Origin: Burkholderiaceae bacterium
Lineage (GTDB): Bacteria > Pseudomonadota > Gammaproteobacteria > Burkholderiales > Burkholderiaceae_C
DNA: 64,000 bases
Assembly (NCBI GenBank): GCA_030695205.1
Contig: JAUYTN010000033.1
Coordinates: 186,001-250,000 of the forward strand
Direction: 5' to 3'
Shown: one piece after another, positions 16,843-26,005 of the stretch
Layout of the letters: every line of letters starts with the position of its first letter
Position numbering within the stretch: position 1 is the stretch's first letter
The notes under the pieces: generated by a model
What the model was told of the DNA's origin: nothing
Seen by the model: only the letters and a program-made list of their open reading frames with translations
The model's database searches: none
Program-made: the position numbers and the translations under genes

Positions 16843-18477
16843 TCACATACGGAATACGCCAAACTTGGTCTCGGGGATGGGTGCGTTGAGCGCGGCGCTC
16901 AGGCCCAGGGCCAGCACGCGGCGGGTGTCGGCGGGGTCGATGATGCCGTCGTCCCACAGGCGGGCGGTGGCGTAGTAGGGGTGGCCCTGGTCCTCATACT
17001 GCTGGCGAATGGGGGCTTTGAAGGCTTCCTCCTCCTCGGCACTCCACTGGCCGCCTTTGCCCTCGATGCCGTCGCGCTTGACGGTGGCCAGCACGCTGGC
17101 GGCCTGTTCGCCACCCATGACGCTGATGCGGGCGTTGGGCCACATCCAGACGAAGCGGGGGTTGAACGCCCGGCCGCACATGCCGTAGTTGCCCGCACCA
17201 AAGCTGCCGCCGATGATGACGGTGAACTTGGGCACCTGGGCACAGGCCACGGCCGTGACCATCTTGGCGCCGTTGCGGGCAATGCCCTCGTTCTCGTACT
17301 TGCGGCCCACCATGAAACCGGTGATGTTTTGCAAAAACACCAGCGGCGTCTTGCGCTGGCAGCACAGCTCGATGAAGTGCGCACCCTTGAGCGCCGACTC
17401 GCTGAACAGAATGCCGTTGTTGGCCACGATGCCCACGGGCATGCCCTCGATGTGCGCAAAGCCGCACACCAGCGTGCTGCCAAAGCGGGGCTTGAACTCA
17501 TGGAACTCGCTGCCATCGACGATGCGGGCAATGATCTCGCGCACATCAAAGGGCTTGCGGGTGTCGGTGGGAATCACCCCATACAGCTCAGATGCATCAA
17601 ATTTGGGAGCTGCTGGCGCTTGCAGGAAAAGCGACGGGGCCTTTTTCTGGTTCAAATGCGCCACCGCCTGGCGTGCCAAGGCAATGGCGTGCAGGTCGTT
17701 TTGCGCCAGGTGGTCGGCCACGCCCGAGAGTCGGGTGTGTACGTCGCCACCACCCAGGTCTTCGGCTGTGACGACCTCGCCGGTGGCGGCCTTCACCAGC
17801 GGCGGACCACCCAGGAAGATGGTGCCCTGGTTCTTGACGATGATGGTTTCATCGCTCATGGCGGGCACATACGCGCCGCCCGCTGTGCAACTGCCCATGA
17901 CCACAGCCACCTGCGAAATGCCCTGCGCGGACATGTTGGCCTGGTTGTAGAAGATGCGACCGAAGTGGTCACGATCGGGAAACACCTCGTCCTGGTTGGG
18001 CAGGTTGGCACCGCCAGAGTCCACCAGGTAAATACAGGTGAGGTTGTTCTGCTGCGCAATTTCCTGTGCGCGCAGGTGCTTTTTGACGGTGAGGGGGTAG
18101 TAGGTGCCACCCTTCACGGTGGCGTCGTTGCAGACGATCATGCAGTCCACCCCGCTGACGCGGCCAATGCCCGCAATCAATCCGGCGCAGGGTGCGGCGT
18201 CTTTCAGCCCGCCTTGCCCGTCTTTTTCTTTGTACATGTTCAGCGCGGCCAAGGGCGCCACCTCCAGGAAGGGGGTGCCCGGGTCCAGCAGCATGTGCAC
18301 GCGGTCGCGCGGCAGCAATTTGCCCCGGCCGGTGTGTTTGGCGCGGGCGGCATCTCCCCCGCCCTGGCCCACCTGGGCCACTTGGGCGCGCAAGTCGTCC
18401 ACCAGGGCGCGCATGGCAGCGGCGTTGGCGGCAAAGTCTGCCGAGCGCGGGTTGAGTTGGGTGTCCAGGACGGTCAT
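16843..18477 (-). CDS. liuB: Methylcrotonyl-CoA carboxylase, carboxyltransferase beta subunit
   Basis: Transfers CO2 from biotin to 3-methylcrotonyl-CoA. The 544-residue protein has the two crotonase-like carboxyltransferase domains with [66 protein letters not shown] and [15 protein letters not shown]. Start ATG at 18477; the frame is open further upstream but without conserved sequence. A dispersed repeat copy is embedded in frame (about 17598-17655), coding the atypical stretch around [18 protein letters not shown] between the N and C domains. Divergent from an AraC-family regulator. Confidence 0.92.
   Translation of the reverse strand: MTVLDTQLNPRSADFAANAAAMRALVDDLRAQVAQVGQGGGDAARAKHTGRGKLLPRDRVHMLLDPGTPFLEVAPLAALNMYKEKDGQGGLKDAAPCAGLIAGIGRVSGVDCMIVCNDATVKGGTYYPLTVKKHLRAQEIAQQNNLTCIYLVDSGGANLPNQDEVFPDRDHFGRIFYNQANMSAQGISQVAVVMGSCTAGGAYVPAMSDETIIVKNQGTIFLGGPPLVKAATGEVVTAEDLGGGDVHTRLSGVADHLAQNDLHAIALARQAVAHLNQKKAPSLFLQAPAAPKFDASELYGVIPTDTRKPFDVREIIARIVDGSEFHEFKPRFGSTLVCGFAHIEGMPVGIVANNGILFSESALKGAHFIELCCQRKTPLVFLQNITGFMVGRKYENEGIARNGAKMVTAVACAQVPKFTVIIGGSFGAGNYGMCGRAFNPRFVWMWPNARISVMGGEQAASVLATVKRDGIEGKGGQWSAEEEEAFKAPIRQQYEDQGHPYYATARLWDDGIIDPADTRRVLALGLSAALNAPIPETKFGVFRM
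17598..17655 (+). repeat. Dispersed repeat, copy 3, in frame inside liuB
   Basis: GGAGC at 17606-17610 (variant of ATAGC), 17-nt spacer containing GGCGCTTG, AAAGCG at 17628-17633, then GGCC and a T run. It is more GC-rich than the other copies but keeps the exact spacing. The liuB frame stays open through it. Confidence 0.55.
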
Positions 18478-18685
18478 GGGGGTGTCTCCAGCAAGCGGTG
18501 TGTTCTTGGGGCCAGGGGGCAGGGTCGGGCCACTGTAGCGGGACGCCGGGTAGGCCGCAATCGGGAATCTCCCGGCAGTGGCGCACCCAGCCGCCAACGG
18601 AAGCATAGAACGGGCTGGCGCGCGGCGTGGGCCACCTTGGTTGCAAATCCTGCCAGTGGGCCCCGTGTTTTGGCACACTGCAGGC

Positions 18686-19720
18686 ATGACCGAACGCCCC
18701 CCCGTTGCCGCCACGCCCATGGCGTTTGTGCGGGCCATGGCCCAAGCCTATGCCCTGCGCGGCATCAGCCCCACGCATGCACTGGCCCAAGCCCAAATCA
18801 CCCCCGAGAGCCTGGAGCAGGCCGAAGGCCGGATCACCGCCGGGCAAATGGAGCGCCTGTCGGACGCCGCCATGCGCGAGCTCGACGACGAAGCCCTGGG
18901 CTGGTTCCGCCGCCCACTGCCCTGGGGCAGCTACGGCATGCTGCTGCGCGCCAGCATCAGCTCGCCCACGCTGGCGGTGGCGCTCAAGCGCTGGTGTCGG
19001 CACCATGGCCTGCTCTGCCGCGACATGGGCCTGGAACTGCACACGGCAACTGACACCTTCAGCATCACCCTCACCGAACACGACCCCGCTCCCTGGCTGG
19101 CGGGGGAGATGCGCGAGTTCTGCCATGTGTCGCTGCTGCGCAACCTGCTGGGGGTGGCGAGCTGGCTGGTGGATTCGCGCATGCCCTTGCAAGGCGTGGA
19201 ACTGGCCTACCCTGCCCCGCCCCACGCGAGCGCCTACGCAGTGCTGTTTGCGGGACCTTGCGCCTTTGATGCGCCCTGCACCCGCCTGCACCTGGACGCA
19301 CGCTACCTGCAGCTGCCGCTGCGCCGGGACGAAGCCGCGCTGCAGCGGCTGCTGCAACACGCCCTGCCACTGACGGTGCGCCACTACCGCCGCGACCGCC
19401 TGCTGGTGCAGCGGGTGCGCCAGGCCCTGGCCGCCCTGCCGCACCTGGGCCACAACGCAGACGACCTGGCAGCTCAGCTGGCCGTCTCAGCACGCACCCT
19501 GCACCGGCAGCTGAGAGACGAAGGGGCCAGCCTGCAAACCCTGAAAGACGAGGTGCGCCGCGACCGCGCCATGGAGCTGCTGCTGCGCACCGACCGCCCC
19601 ATCAAGCAGGTGGCCGATGCGGCGGGGTTTCAGAACGAGAAAAGCTTCATCCGCGCCTTCAAGGGCTGGACGGGAGCGACGCCCGGCGAGTGGCGCCGCC
19701 AGCGTCCGCTCATTTCCTGA
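18686..19720 (+). CDS. AraC-family transcriptional regulator
   Basis: A 344-residue regulator with an N-terminal arabinose-binding-like/DUF4135-type effector domain (about 1-210) and a C-terminal AraC helix-turn-helix pair (about 240-340: [22 protein letters not shown], then [25 protein letters not shown]). The ATG at 18686 is preferred over upstream in-frame codons, which lack conservation. It is divergent from liuB across 208 bp, so control of the liuBC-mccA operon is likely but inferred. Its 3' end overlaps the convergent BON gene by 11 bp. Confidence 0.85.
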   Translation: MTERPPVAATPMAFVRAMAQAYALRGISPTHALAQAQITPESLEQAEGRITAGQMERLSDAAMRELDDEALGWFRRPLPWGSYGMLLRASISSPTLAVALKRWCRHHGLLCRDMGLELHTATDTFSITLTEHDPAPWLAGEMREFCHVSLLRNLLGVASWLVDSRMPLQGVELAYPAPPHASAYAVLFAGPCAFDAPCTRLHLDARYLQLPLRRDEAALQRLLQHALPLTVRHYRRDRLLVQRVRQALAALPHLGHNADDLAAQLAVSARTLHRQLRDEGASLQTLKDEVRRDRAMELLLRTDRPIKQVADAAGFQNEKSFIRAFKGWTGATPGEWRRQRPLIS

Positions 19721-20282
19721 GCATCAGTTCGTTCTTGACGCTGACTGCGCCGGGCACCGTGCGGGCAATGGTCTGCGCCTCGTCAATCTGGGTCTGCCGG
19801 TCAACAAAGCCGCTCAGCTGCACCTCGCCGTGCGAGGTCGTCACGCTGATGTCCAGGCTTTTGATGATGGGGTCTTCGAGCAACGCGGCCTTGACGCGGG
19901 CGGTCACGGCGGTGTCGTCAATACCACTGCCCAAGGTCGCGGGTGCGGACCGGACGCTCAACCCGTTTTCAATGTGGGTCACGCCCGGCACCGCCCGCGT
20001 CAGGGCAATGGCCTGGTCAATTTGCCGCTGGTCGTCGACAAAGCCGGTGAGCTGCACCGTGCCCTGGCGCGTTTCCACCTGGAAGTCCAGGCTTTTGATC
20101 GAGGGGTCGCCCAGCAGCGCGGCCTTGACGCTGGAGGTGACCACCGCATCGTCCACAGCGGTACCCACGACCGCGCCCGGCGTGGTGGACTCGGTGACCG
20201 CCCGGTTGCAGCCCGCCAGCAGCAAGGCCGACGCGCACAAAGTGACAGAGGCCAACAGAGAGAAGGAGAGGTTGTGTTTCAT
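19710..20282 (-). CDS. BON-domain lipoprotein (OsmY/DolP-like)
   Basis: A 190-residue envelope protein with a lipoprotein signal (hydrophobic run ending LLLAG-Cys25) and two BON domains (about 40-110 and 115-190), recognisable by DDAVVTSSVKAALL/DDTAVTARVKAALL and the GxVQLxGFVD motif. BON proteins bind phospholipid and support outer-membrane integrity, often under osmotic stress. Start ATG at 20282. It is convergent with the AraC gene, and its last 11 bp overlap that gene. Confidence 0.85.
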   Translation of the reverse strand: MKHNLSFSLLASVTLCASALLLAGCNRAVTESTTPGAVVGTAVDDAVVTSSVKAALLGDPSIKSLDFQVETRQGTVQLTGFVDDQRQIDQAIALTRAVPGVTHIENGLSVRSAPATLGSGIDDTAVTARVKAALLEDPIIKSLDISVTTSHGEVQLSGFVDRQTQIDEAQTIARTVPGAVSVKNELMLRK

Positions 20283-20354
20283 GGTGTGTTTCCTGGTGAG
20301 TTGGTGGTTGGTTATGGTGGGATGTGGGGGTCGGTGATCGGGGGGGTCGTTGGC

Positions 20355-21104
20355 TCAGCGTGCAAGGTATCCGCCATCGACGGGGTAGTACGCCCCGGTG
20401 ACGAACGAAGCCCGATCCGATGCGAGCCAGACCACCAGCTCGGCCACCTCGTTAGGTTGACCCAGACGGCCCATCGGGTGGGCGGCCACCAGCTTGGCCA
20501 TCAGGGTCGCGTTGCCTTCAAGGCTGGCGATCAGAGGGGTGTGAATGAAGCCTGGCCCCACCGCGTTGATGCGGACCCCCTGCGCGGCGTACTCCAGGGC
20601 GGCGGTTTGGGTCAGCCCGATCACGCCGTGCTTGGCCGCGGTGTAGGCCGAGGCGGAGTCGAAGCCGACCATCCCCAGGATGGACGCGACGTTCACAATG
20701 GAGCCGCCCCCAGTGGCCAGCATGGCCGCTATCTGGTACTTCATGCCGTGGAACACGCCGTCCAGGTTGGTGTGCATGACGTGGGCCCAGGCATCCAGCG
20801 GGTAATCGGCCACCAGGGCCGCCGCACCGCCCACACCGGCGTTGTTGCAGGCCACATCTAGGCGGCCGTAGCGCTCCAGCGTCTGCGCCACCAAGGTTTC
20901 GACATCCGAGGCGCTGGCGACGTCGGCGGCCACAAAAATGGCCTCGCCCCCCTGGGAGCGGATCATGGCGGCCGCCTCCACACCCGCCTGGGCATGTACG
21001 TCAGACAGCACCAGCCGTCCGCCCTCACGCGCCGCCATGAGCGCAATAGCCAGCCCGATGCCCGACGACGCGCCCGTCACCAGCACCACTTTGTTCTTCA
21101 ACAT
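20355..21104 (-). CDS. Short-chain dehydrogenase/reductase
   Basis: A 249-residue classical SDR. The Rossmann TGASSGIG motif is at about residues 10-17, CNNAGVG at about 89, the catalytic Ser in NVASILG, the Tyr-x3-Lys pair in YTAAKHG, and the C-terminal PVDGGYLA. Cofactor preference (Asp in VLSDVHAQ after beta-2) suggests NAD(H). The substrate cannot be read from sequence. Start ATG at 21104, upstream of which lies an AT-rich repeat copy. Confidence 0.85.
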   Translation of the reverse strand: MLKNKVVLVTGASSGIGLAIALMAAREGGRLVLSDVHAQAGVEAAAMIRSQGGEAIFVAADVASASDVETLVAQTLERYGRLDVACNNAGVGGAAALVADYPLDAWAHVMHTNLDGVFHGMKYQIAAMLATGGGSIVNVASILGMVGFDSASAYTAAKHGVIGLTQTAALEYAAQGVRINAVGPGFIHTPLIASLEGNATLMAKLVAAHPMGRLGQPNEVAELVVWLASDRASFVTGAYYPVDGGYLAR

Positions 21105-21209
21105 ATCGATTCACCCGGAGTGCGTGTGGCACAGTGCCGACGCTCAGGCAACCATAGTCAGAACGGGAAAAGGCATCTGTGCGGTGGCAGACATCCGAGG
21201 CCACAGACA

Positions 21210-21273
21210 ACCAATTAATAGCAAACTATCAATACACAGCAAGCGCAAATAGTGTTTTTTTATTAAAAATTTA
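21210..21273 (+). repeat. Dispersed AT-rich repeat, copy 4
   Basis: ATAGC at 21218-21222, 17-nt spacer, CAAGCG at 21240-21245, then CAAATAG and a T-run/A-run tail. It lies in the 197-bp gap between the SDR and HAD genes; the rest of the gap holds nothing I recognise. Confidence 0.7.
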
Positions 21274-21301
21274 ACCAAAACACCCGCTGGATGGTGTGCG
21301 G

Positions 21302-21952
21302 TTACGCCTCCATCGCCCCCGCCAGCTCATCCATGTGGCAGAACACCCGCGCCACGGGTAGCCCGGCAAAGGCCCGCCCGTGGCCTGCCGGGCAGTAGCC
21401 CCACACGGTGGCGCCCGCATCCAGCCCGGCGCGCACGCCGGTGGCGGTGTCTTCAATGACCAGGCAGCGGGCCGGGTCCACCCCCAGGTGGGCGGCAGCG
21501 GCCAGGTACACGTCAGGGGCGGGTTTGGAGCGCGGCAGGTCGTGCCCGCTGAAAATGCGGTCGCCAAAGTAGGGCTGCATGCCCGCCATCTCGATCTGCA
21601 TCACCACCTTGGGCCGGTCTGCGCCCGAGGCGCAGGCAATGCGCCCCTGGGTGAAGCGGTGCGACGCGGCCACGGCCTGCAGCGCACCGTCCATGGCCTT
21701 GAGTTCGGCGCGCAGGCGCTGGTCACGCCGGGCATAAAAGGCCCGCATCCAGTCTTCGGTGAGGGGGCGTCCGGTTTCCAGTTCGATGCGCTGGCGTTCG
21801 TCACGCACGGCCTTGCCAACGAAGATTGAAAAACACTCGGCCTGTGCCAGTGCCCAGCCCGCCTCGTTGAGCATCTGACACAACACCCCGTTGGTGATGA
21901 GCTCGCTGTCCACCAAGACGCCATCGCAGTCGAACAAAACCGCATCAAACAT
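21302..21952 (-). CDS. HAD-superfamily phosphatase (phosphoglycolate/beta-phosphoglucomutase type)
   Basis: A 216-residue HAD subfamily IA protein. Motif I FDCDGVLVDS carries nucleophile Asp8 and Asp10, motif II is Ser/Thr in CASGA, motif III is Lys in SKPAPDVYL, and motif IV is IEDTATGV. A helical cap (about 18-80) covers the site. Members hydrolyse small sugar phosphates or act as phosphoglucomutases; the exact substrate is unknown. Confidence 0.8.
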   Translation of the reverse strand: MFDAVLFDCDGVLVDSELITNGVLCQMLNEAGWALAQAECFSIFVGKAVRDERQRIELETGRPLTEDWMRAFYARRDQRLRAELKAMDGALQAVAASHRFTQGRIACASGADRPKVVMQIEMAGMQPYFGDRIFSGHDLPRSKPAPDVYLAAAAHLGVDPARCLVIEDTATGVRAGLDAGATVWGYCPAGHGRAFAGLPVARVFCHMDELAGAMEA

Positions 21953-21994
21953 AGTAGCTACAAACCTTTTATATATATGCGATGAACGACATTT

Positions 21995-22444
21995 TTACAA
22001 TAAATTTCCGTCCACGTACAACCAATGACCGTTGTCTTTCACGAAGCGGCTGACCTCGTGCAGGCGCTGGCCTTGCCCGCCCATGCGCGAGCGGGCCACA
22101 AATTCCACCGTGGCGTGGGTGTCGTCCTGGCGCTGGTGGCGGCGCACATCCAGCCCCAGCCACTTCACGCCCGGCTCCAGCACCAACTCGGCCGGTCGGG
22201 TGGATGCGTGCCAGGTGGCCAGCAAGTAATCGGCCAATCCCAGCACAAAGGCGCTGTAGCGCGAGCGCATGAGGGTCTCGGCATCGGGCGCACCCTGGCC
22301 CACAGGCTGGCTCGCGCTCAGGCTGATGTGCCACGGCTGGCAGCAAGCGGCGTAGGCCAGTGGCCGGGCTTTGGGCCCCTGGCCGTGGGTGCGCCCGCAG
22401 GGGCAGGCCGACGCGGCTTGCCCCGCTGCCCCCGGTTGGCTCAC
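21995..22444 (-). CDS. YchJ family protein (UPF0225, SEC-C motif)
   Basis: A 149-residue protein whose N-terminal Cys-rich segment (SACPCGRTHGQG with later CC) is the zinc-binding SEC-C motif. The YchJ/NTF2-like domain follows (ETLMRSRYSAFVLGLADYLLATWH, then GHWLYVDGN). The GTG start at 22444 overlaps the stop of the rhodanese gene (GTGA) and places the SEC-C motif at the N-terminus as in the family; longer versions of this frame are shadow sequence. Biochemical role unknown. Confidence 0.78.
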   Translation of the reverse strand: MSQPGAAGQAASACPCGRTHGQGPKARPLAYAACCQPWHISLSASQPVGQGAPDAETLMRSRYSAFVLGLADYLLATWHASTRPAELVLEPGVKWLGLDVRRHQRQDDTHATVEFVARSRMGGQGQRLHEVSRFVKDNGHWLYVDGNLL

Positions 22445-22893
22445 GCCTGGTTGGCCCGCGCCGCGCGCTGGGCCTGGCTGGCGGCGTGGTGCTCGGCCAG
22501 GGTTTGCAGCGGAGCACCTTGCTTTTTCAGCTCGGCAAAGCCGCCGTCGATGTGGGCCACATTGGTCATGCCCATGTCGGCCAGCGTGGCCGTGGCCAGT
22601 GCGCTGCGCCAGCCCGCGCCGCAAAAGAGCACAAACTCTTTGCCCTCGTCGGCGAACACAGGCTTGAAGTAGGGAGAGGCCGGGTCCACCCAGAATTCGA
22701 GCATGCCGCGCGGCGCATGGATGCAGCCGGGCACGGTGCCCTCGCGCTCCAGTTCGCGGGGGTCGCGGATGTCGACCACCTGCAGCCGGGGGTCGCCCGC
22801 GGCCAGCCGGGCCAGCACCTCGGCCACCGAGTAGGTGGTGATTCGGGCATTTGCCTCGTCCACGAGGGTTCGGAATCCTTTGGTGATGGGCAT
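22441..22893 (-). CDS. Rhodanese-domain sulfurtransferase
   Basis: A 150-residue single-domain rhodanese. The persulfide-forming Cys91 lies in the active loop CGAGWRS; DIRDPRELEREGTVPGCIHAPRG is the typical upstream conserved region. The ATG at 22893 is preferred because AAGGAG lies 8 nt upstream; an in-frame ATG seven codons earlier has no such site. It probably handles sulfane sulfur or cyanide-type acceptors. It overlaps the downstream YchJ-like gene by 4 bp. Confidence 0.82.
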   Translation of the reverse strand: MPITKGFRTLVDEANARITTYSVAEVLARLAAGDPRLQVVDIRDPRELEREGTVPGCIHAPRGMLEFWVDPASPYFKPVFADEGKEFVLFCGAGWRSALATATLADMGMTNVAHIDGGFAELKKQGAPLQTLAEHHAASQAQRAARANQA

Positions 22894-22992
22894 GAATGTG
22901 TCTCCTTGTGTCAACAGTGGGCGGGGGCCGTGGGTGTGAAGCCGATACCTGGGGCCGGGCGTGTGCGGCTTGAGCAGTGCCTGGGCAAAGCG

Positions 22993-24468
22993 TCAGCGCC
23001 GCCAGAACGCACCGGTGAACAGCACCAGCACGCTCAGCAGCTCCAGTCGCCCCATCAGCATGGCAAAGGTCAGCACCACCAGCTGGAACTCGGTCAGCAC
23101 CCCAAAGTTGCTGCTGGGTCCCACACTGCCCAGGCCAGGACCGATGTTGTTGACGGTGGCCACCACCGCACTGAAGCCGGTCACGATGTCCAGACCCGAC
23201 AGCAGCATGAGCATGGTCAGCCCCATGGTCACCGCGCCATAAATGAGCATGAAGCCCATGACCGCCGTCATCACCGACACCGGCAGCACCTTGCGCCCCA
23301 GGGTGACCGGGTTGACCACCCGGGGGTGGATGATGCGCACCAGCTCCCGCCTCGCCTGCTTGACCAGCAGCAGCATGCGAACCATCTTGATGCCGCCGCC
23401 GGTGGAGCCTGCGCACGACACAAAGCAGCCCAGAAACATCAGCCACACCGGCGCGAAGATGGGCCAGGTGGCGTAGTCGGTCGATGCATAACCGGTGGTG
23501 GTGGCCAGCGACAGCACATGAAAGGCACTGACGCGCAGGGCCTCGGCCCAGGTGCCGTACACACCCTGGGTGGCGAGCAGCCCGGCAATCAGCACCACCG
23601 ACACCACCAGCACCCACAGGTAGGCCTGAATCTCCCGGTCGTGTACCAGCGGATTCAGGTTGCGGCTGCGCAAGACCATGAAGTAGCGCATGAAGCTGAT
23701 GCCCGCCAGCGCCATAAAGACAATGGCCACGCCCTCAATCGCGGGAGAGTCCCAGTACCCAAAGCTGGCGTCATGGGACGAAAAGCCGCCCAGGCCCATG
23801 GTGGTGCACATGTGCATGAAGGCATCGGCCCAGCTCATGCCGGCCCAGCGGTAGGCGCCCATGCACGCCGCCGACAGCACAAAGTACACCCCCCACAACC
23901 CACGGGCCGTTTCGGCAATGCGGGGGGTAAAGCGGTCGTCTTTCATGGGGCCGGGGGTTTCGGCCTTGTAGAGCTGCATGCCACCCAGCCCCAACATGGG
24001 CAACACCGCCACCACCAGCAGCATGATGCCCAAGCCGCCAATCAGCTGCAAAAAACAGCGCCAGACATTGACGGACACCGGCAACTCGTCCAGCCCGGCC
24101 AGCGCGGTGGCCCCGGTGGCGGTGAGGGCACTCATGGCCTCGAAGTAGGCCTTGACCCAGGTGATGTCGGGCACCGTCAGCCACAGCGGCAAGGCCGAGT
24201 AGGCCGGCAGCGTCAGCCACACCAGCACCACCAGCAAAAAGCCGTCGCGGGCCTTCAGCTCCCGCCGCGTCAGGCGGCCCTGCCACCAGATCAGCGCGCC
24301 GGTCAGCAGCGTGAACACAAAACAGGCGGCCCAAATGGTCAGCAGACGCTCGTGGTCTTCGGCCCAGGCCCAGGCCATGGGCACCAGAAACGCCGGGCTG
24401 AACGCAACGATCACCCGCCCCAGGTTGAACTGGACAGGGCGAACGGCTTCAAGAAACGAGGTGGACAT
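22993..24468 (-). CDS. trkH: Potassium uptake protein TrkH
   Basis: Inner-membrane K+ channel subunit of the Trk system. The 491-residue protein has about ten to twelve hydrophobic segments and four pore loops with filter glycines: TATGATALAG, CTTMGLGGFSS, LATTTGYAS and VNNIGPGLGS. It is co-transcribed with the upstream trkA, 23 bp away. TrkA binds its cytosolic face and gates it with ATP/NAD(H). Confidence 0.93.
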   Translation of the reverse strand: MSTSFLEAVRPVQFNLGRVIVAFSPAFLVPMAWAWAEDHERLLTIWAACFVFTLLTGALIWWQGRLTRRELKARDGFLLVVLVWLTLPAYSALPLWLTVPDITWVKAYFEAMSALTATGATALAGLDELPVSVNVWRCFLQLIGGLGIMLLVVAVLPMLGLGGMQLYKAETPGPMKDDRFTPRIAETARGLWGVYFVLSAACMGAYRWAGMSWADAFMHMCTTMGLGGFSSHDASFGYWDSPAIEGVAIVFMALAGISFMRYFMVLRSRNLNPLVHDREIQAYLWVLVVSVVLIAGLLATQGVYGTWAEALRVSAFHVLSLATTTGYASTDYATWPIFAPVWLMFLGCFVSCAGSTGGGIKMVRMLLLVKQARRELVRIIHPRVVNPVTLGRKVLPVSVMTAVMGFMLIYGAVTMGLTMLMLLSGLDIVTGFSAVVATVNNIGPGLGSVGPSSNFGVLTEFQLVVLTFAMLMGRLELLSVLVLFTGAFWRR

Positions 24469-24491
24469 GGGTCAGGTCACTCCGACACCCG

Positions 24492-25883
24492 TCAACCAAA
24501 AAACGTGGCGCTGACCTGGAACATGCGCTCCACGTCCCGCACCTGGCGCTTGTTGGCGATGAAGACCACGATGTGGTCGTTGGGCTCGATGAGCGTGCCG
24601 TGGTGCGGCATCAGCACCTCGGCACCCCGCCCTTCGCCCCGCACGATGGCCCCCACGCGGGTACCTGGGGGCCACTTGACCTCCTGCACCCGCCGCCCCA
24701 CCAGCTTGGAGGTTTTGGCGTCGCCCCTGGCCACCCCTTCCAGCGCCTCGGCGGCGCCCCGGCGCAGGCTGTGCACCGCCACCACATCGCCCCGGCGCAG
24801 GTGGGCCAGCAGTTCGCCAATGACGGTTTGCGACGGTGAGACTGCGATATCGATGGTGCTGCCCTGCATCATGTCCGCATAGGCGCGGCGGTTGATGAGG
24901 GCCATGACGCGCCTCGCGCCCATGCGCTTGGCCAGCATGGCCGACATGATGTTGTCCTCGTCGTCGCTGGTCAGGGCCAGGAAGAGGTCCATATCGCCCA
25001 CGTTTTCTTCGCTCAGCAGCCCCTCGTCCGCCCCGTCGCCGTGCAGCACCAGCACGCTGCTGGAGAGCTGGCTGGCCAGGTACTCGCAGCGCTTTTTGTC
25101 TTGCTCGATGAGCTTGACGTGGCACTTGCCGGCCAGGCTGCGCGCCAGCCGCAAACCCACTTTGCCGCCGCCGGCAATCATGAGGCGCTGCACCGGTTGG
25201 TCCATGTTGTGGATGGCGGCCAGCACCAGCCGAATCTTGCGGGTATCGGCCAGCACGAACACCTCATCACCGGCCAGAATGCGCGCCGTTTTCAGCTCGG
25301 TGATTTCAGCCTCCTGCCGGTAGAGGGCCACCACCCGCATCTCAGCGTGCGGAAAGCGCTCGCGTATGTCGGCCACCAGATGGCCCACCAGTGGGCTGCC
25401 AGGAACGGCACGCACCGCAATCAGGCTCACCCGGCCGTCGGCAAACTCCAACACCTGCAAGGCCTCGGGGTACTCAATGAGCTTGTGGATGTAGCGCATC
25501 ACCGATTCTTCGGGGCAGATGACGTGATCCACTGAGAACCCGCCACGCCCCAGCAACTCGTCGCCCTCGTTGAACTCGGGCGAACGCAGCCGCGCCACGG
25601 TGGAGGGGATGTTGAACACATCGTGTGCCACCTTGCACACCACCAGGTTGGTCTCGTCCAGGGCCGAGCAGGCAATCAGCATGTCGGCGTCCGCCGCGCC
25701 CGCATCGCGCAGGACAGAGGGCTGTATGCCGTTGCCGACGACGCCGCGCAGGTCCAGCCTGTCCTCCAGGAGCCGCAGCCGCTCGGGATCGTGGTCAATG
25801 ACCGTGATGTCGTTTTGCTCGGAAGCCAGGCTCTCTGCGACGCTTTCGCCCACGCGGCCGGCGCCAAGAATGATGATGTTCAT
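24492..25883 (-). CDS. trkA: Trk potassium system regulatory subunit TrkA
   Basis: Cytosolic nucleotide-binding regulator of TrkH. The 463-residue protein has two RCK_N/RCK_C repeats: the first NAD-binding loop is GAGRVGESVAESL (about 7-19) and the second MIAGGGKVGLRLARSL (about 237-252). Each is followed by a TrkA-C domain. Start ATG at 25883. It precedes trkH and probably forms a two-gene operon with it. Confidence 0.94.
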   Translation of the reverse strand: MNIIILGAGRVGESVAESLASEQNDITVIDHDPERLRLLEDRLDLRGVVGNGIQPSVLRDAGAADADMLIACSALDETNLVVCKVAHDVFNIPSTVARLRSPEFNEGDELLGRGGFSVDHVICPEESVMRYIHKLIEYPEALQVLEFADGRVSLIAVRAVPGSPLVGHLVADIRERFPHAEMRVVALYRQEAEITELKTARILAGDEVFVLADTRKIRLVLAAIHNMDQPVQRLMIAGGGKVGLRLARSLAGKCHVKLIEQDKKRCEYLASQLSSSVLVLHGDGADEGLLSEENVGDMDLFLALTSDDEDNIMSAMLAKRMGARRVMALINRRAYADMMQGSTIDIAVSPSQTVIGELLAHLRRGDVVAVHSLRRGAAEALEGVARGDAKTSKLVGRRVQEVKWPPGTRVGAIVRGEGRGAEVLMPHHGTLIEPNDHIVVFIANKRQVRDVERMFQVSATFFG

Positions 25884-25924
25884 GTGCTTGTGTGAAGTCG
25901 GAGCGCCGCGTCTGCGGTTGCACA

Positions 25925-25951
25925 GTGACCGGGCCCTGTTGGCCCTGTCAC
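25925..25951. terminator. Hairpin between acyl-CoA dehydrogenase and trkA genes
   Basis: Inverted repeat GTGACCGGGCC / GGCCCTGTCAC (one mismatch) with a 5-nt loop, 55 bp beyond the stop of the acyl-CoA dehydrogenase gene. It has no T run, so it may be a Rho-type or weak terminator; other roles are possible. Confidence 0.35.
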
Positions 25952-26005
25952 CGGGGCGTATTCAACCACGCTCGGACCAGGGAGATGGGCGAACCCACCG
26001 CAGGC

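Noticed and set aside
16747..19053. 768-residue plus-strand frame opposite vapB and liuB
   Set aside because: Antisense shadow across several real genes; no conserved motif.
21214..21290. AT-rich stretch as a strong promoter
   Set aside because: It is better explained as a copy of the dispersed repeat, since the same pattern recurs at unrelated places including inside genes.
22445..23617. N-terminal extension of the YchJ-like frame to 540 residues
   Set aside because: It overlaps rhodanese and trkH on the same strand in another frame and has no homology; GTGA overlap gives the start.
22360..24882. 840-residue plus-strand frame opposite rhodanese, trkH and trkA
   Set aside because: His/Gln-rich shadow typical of GC-rich DNA; the opposite strand has strong family matches.
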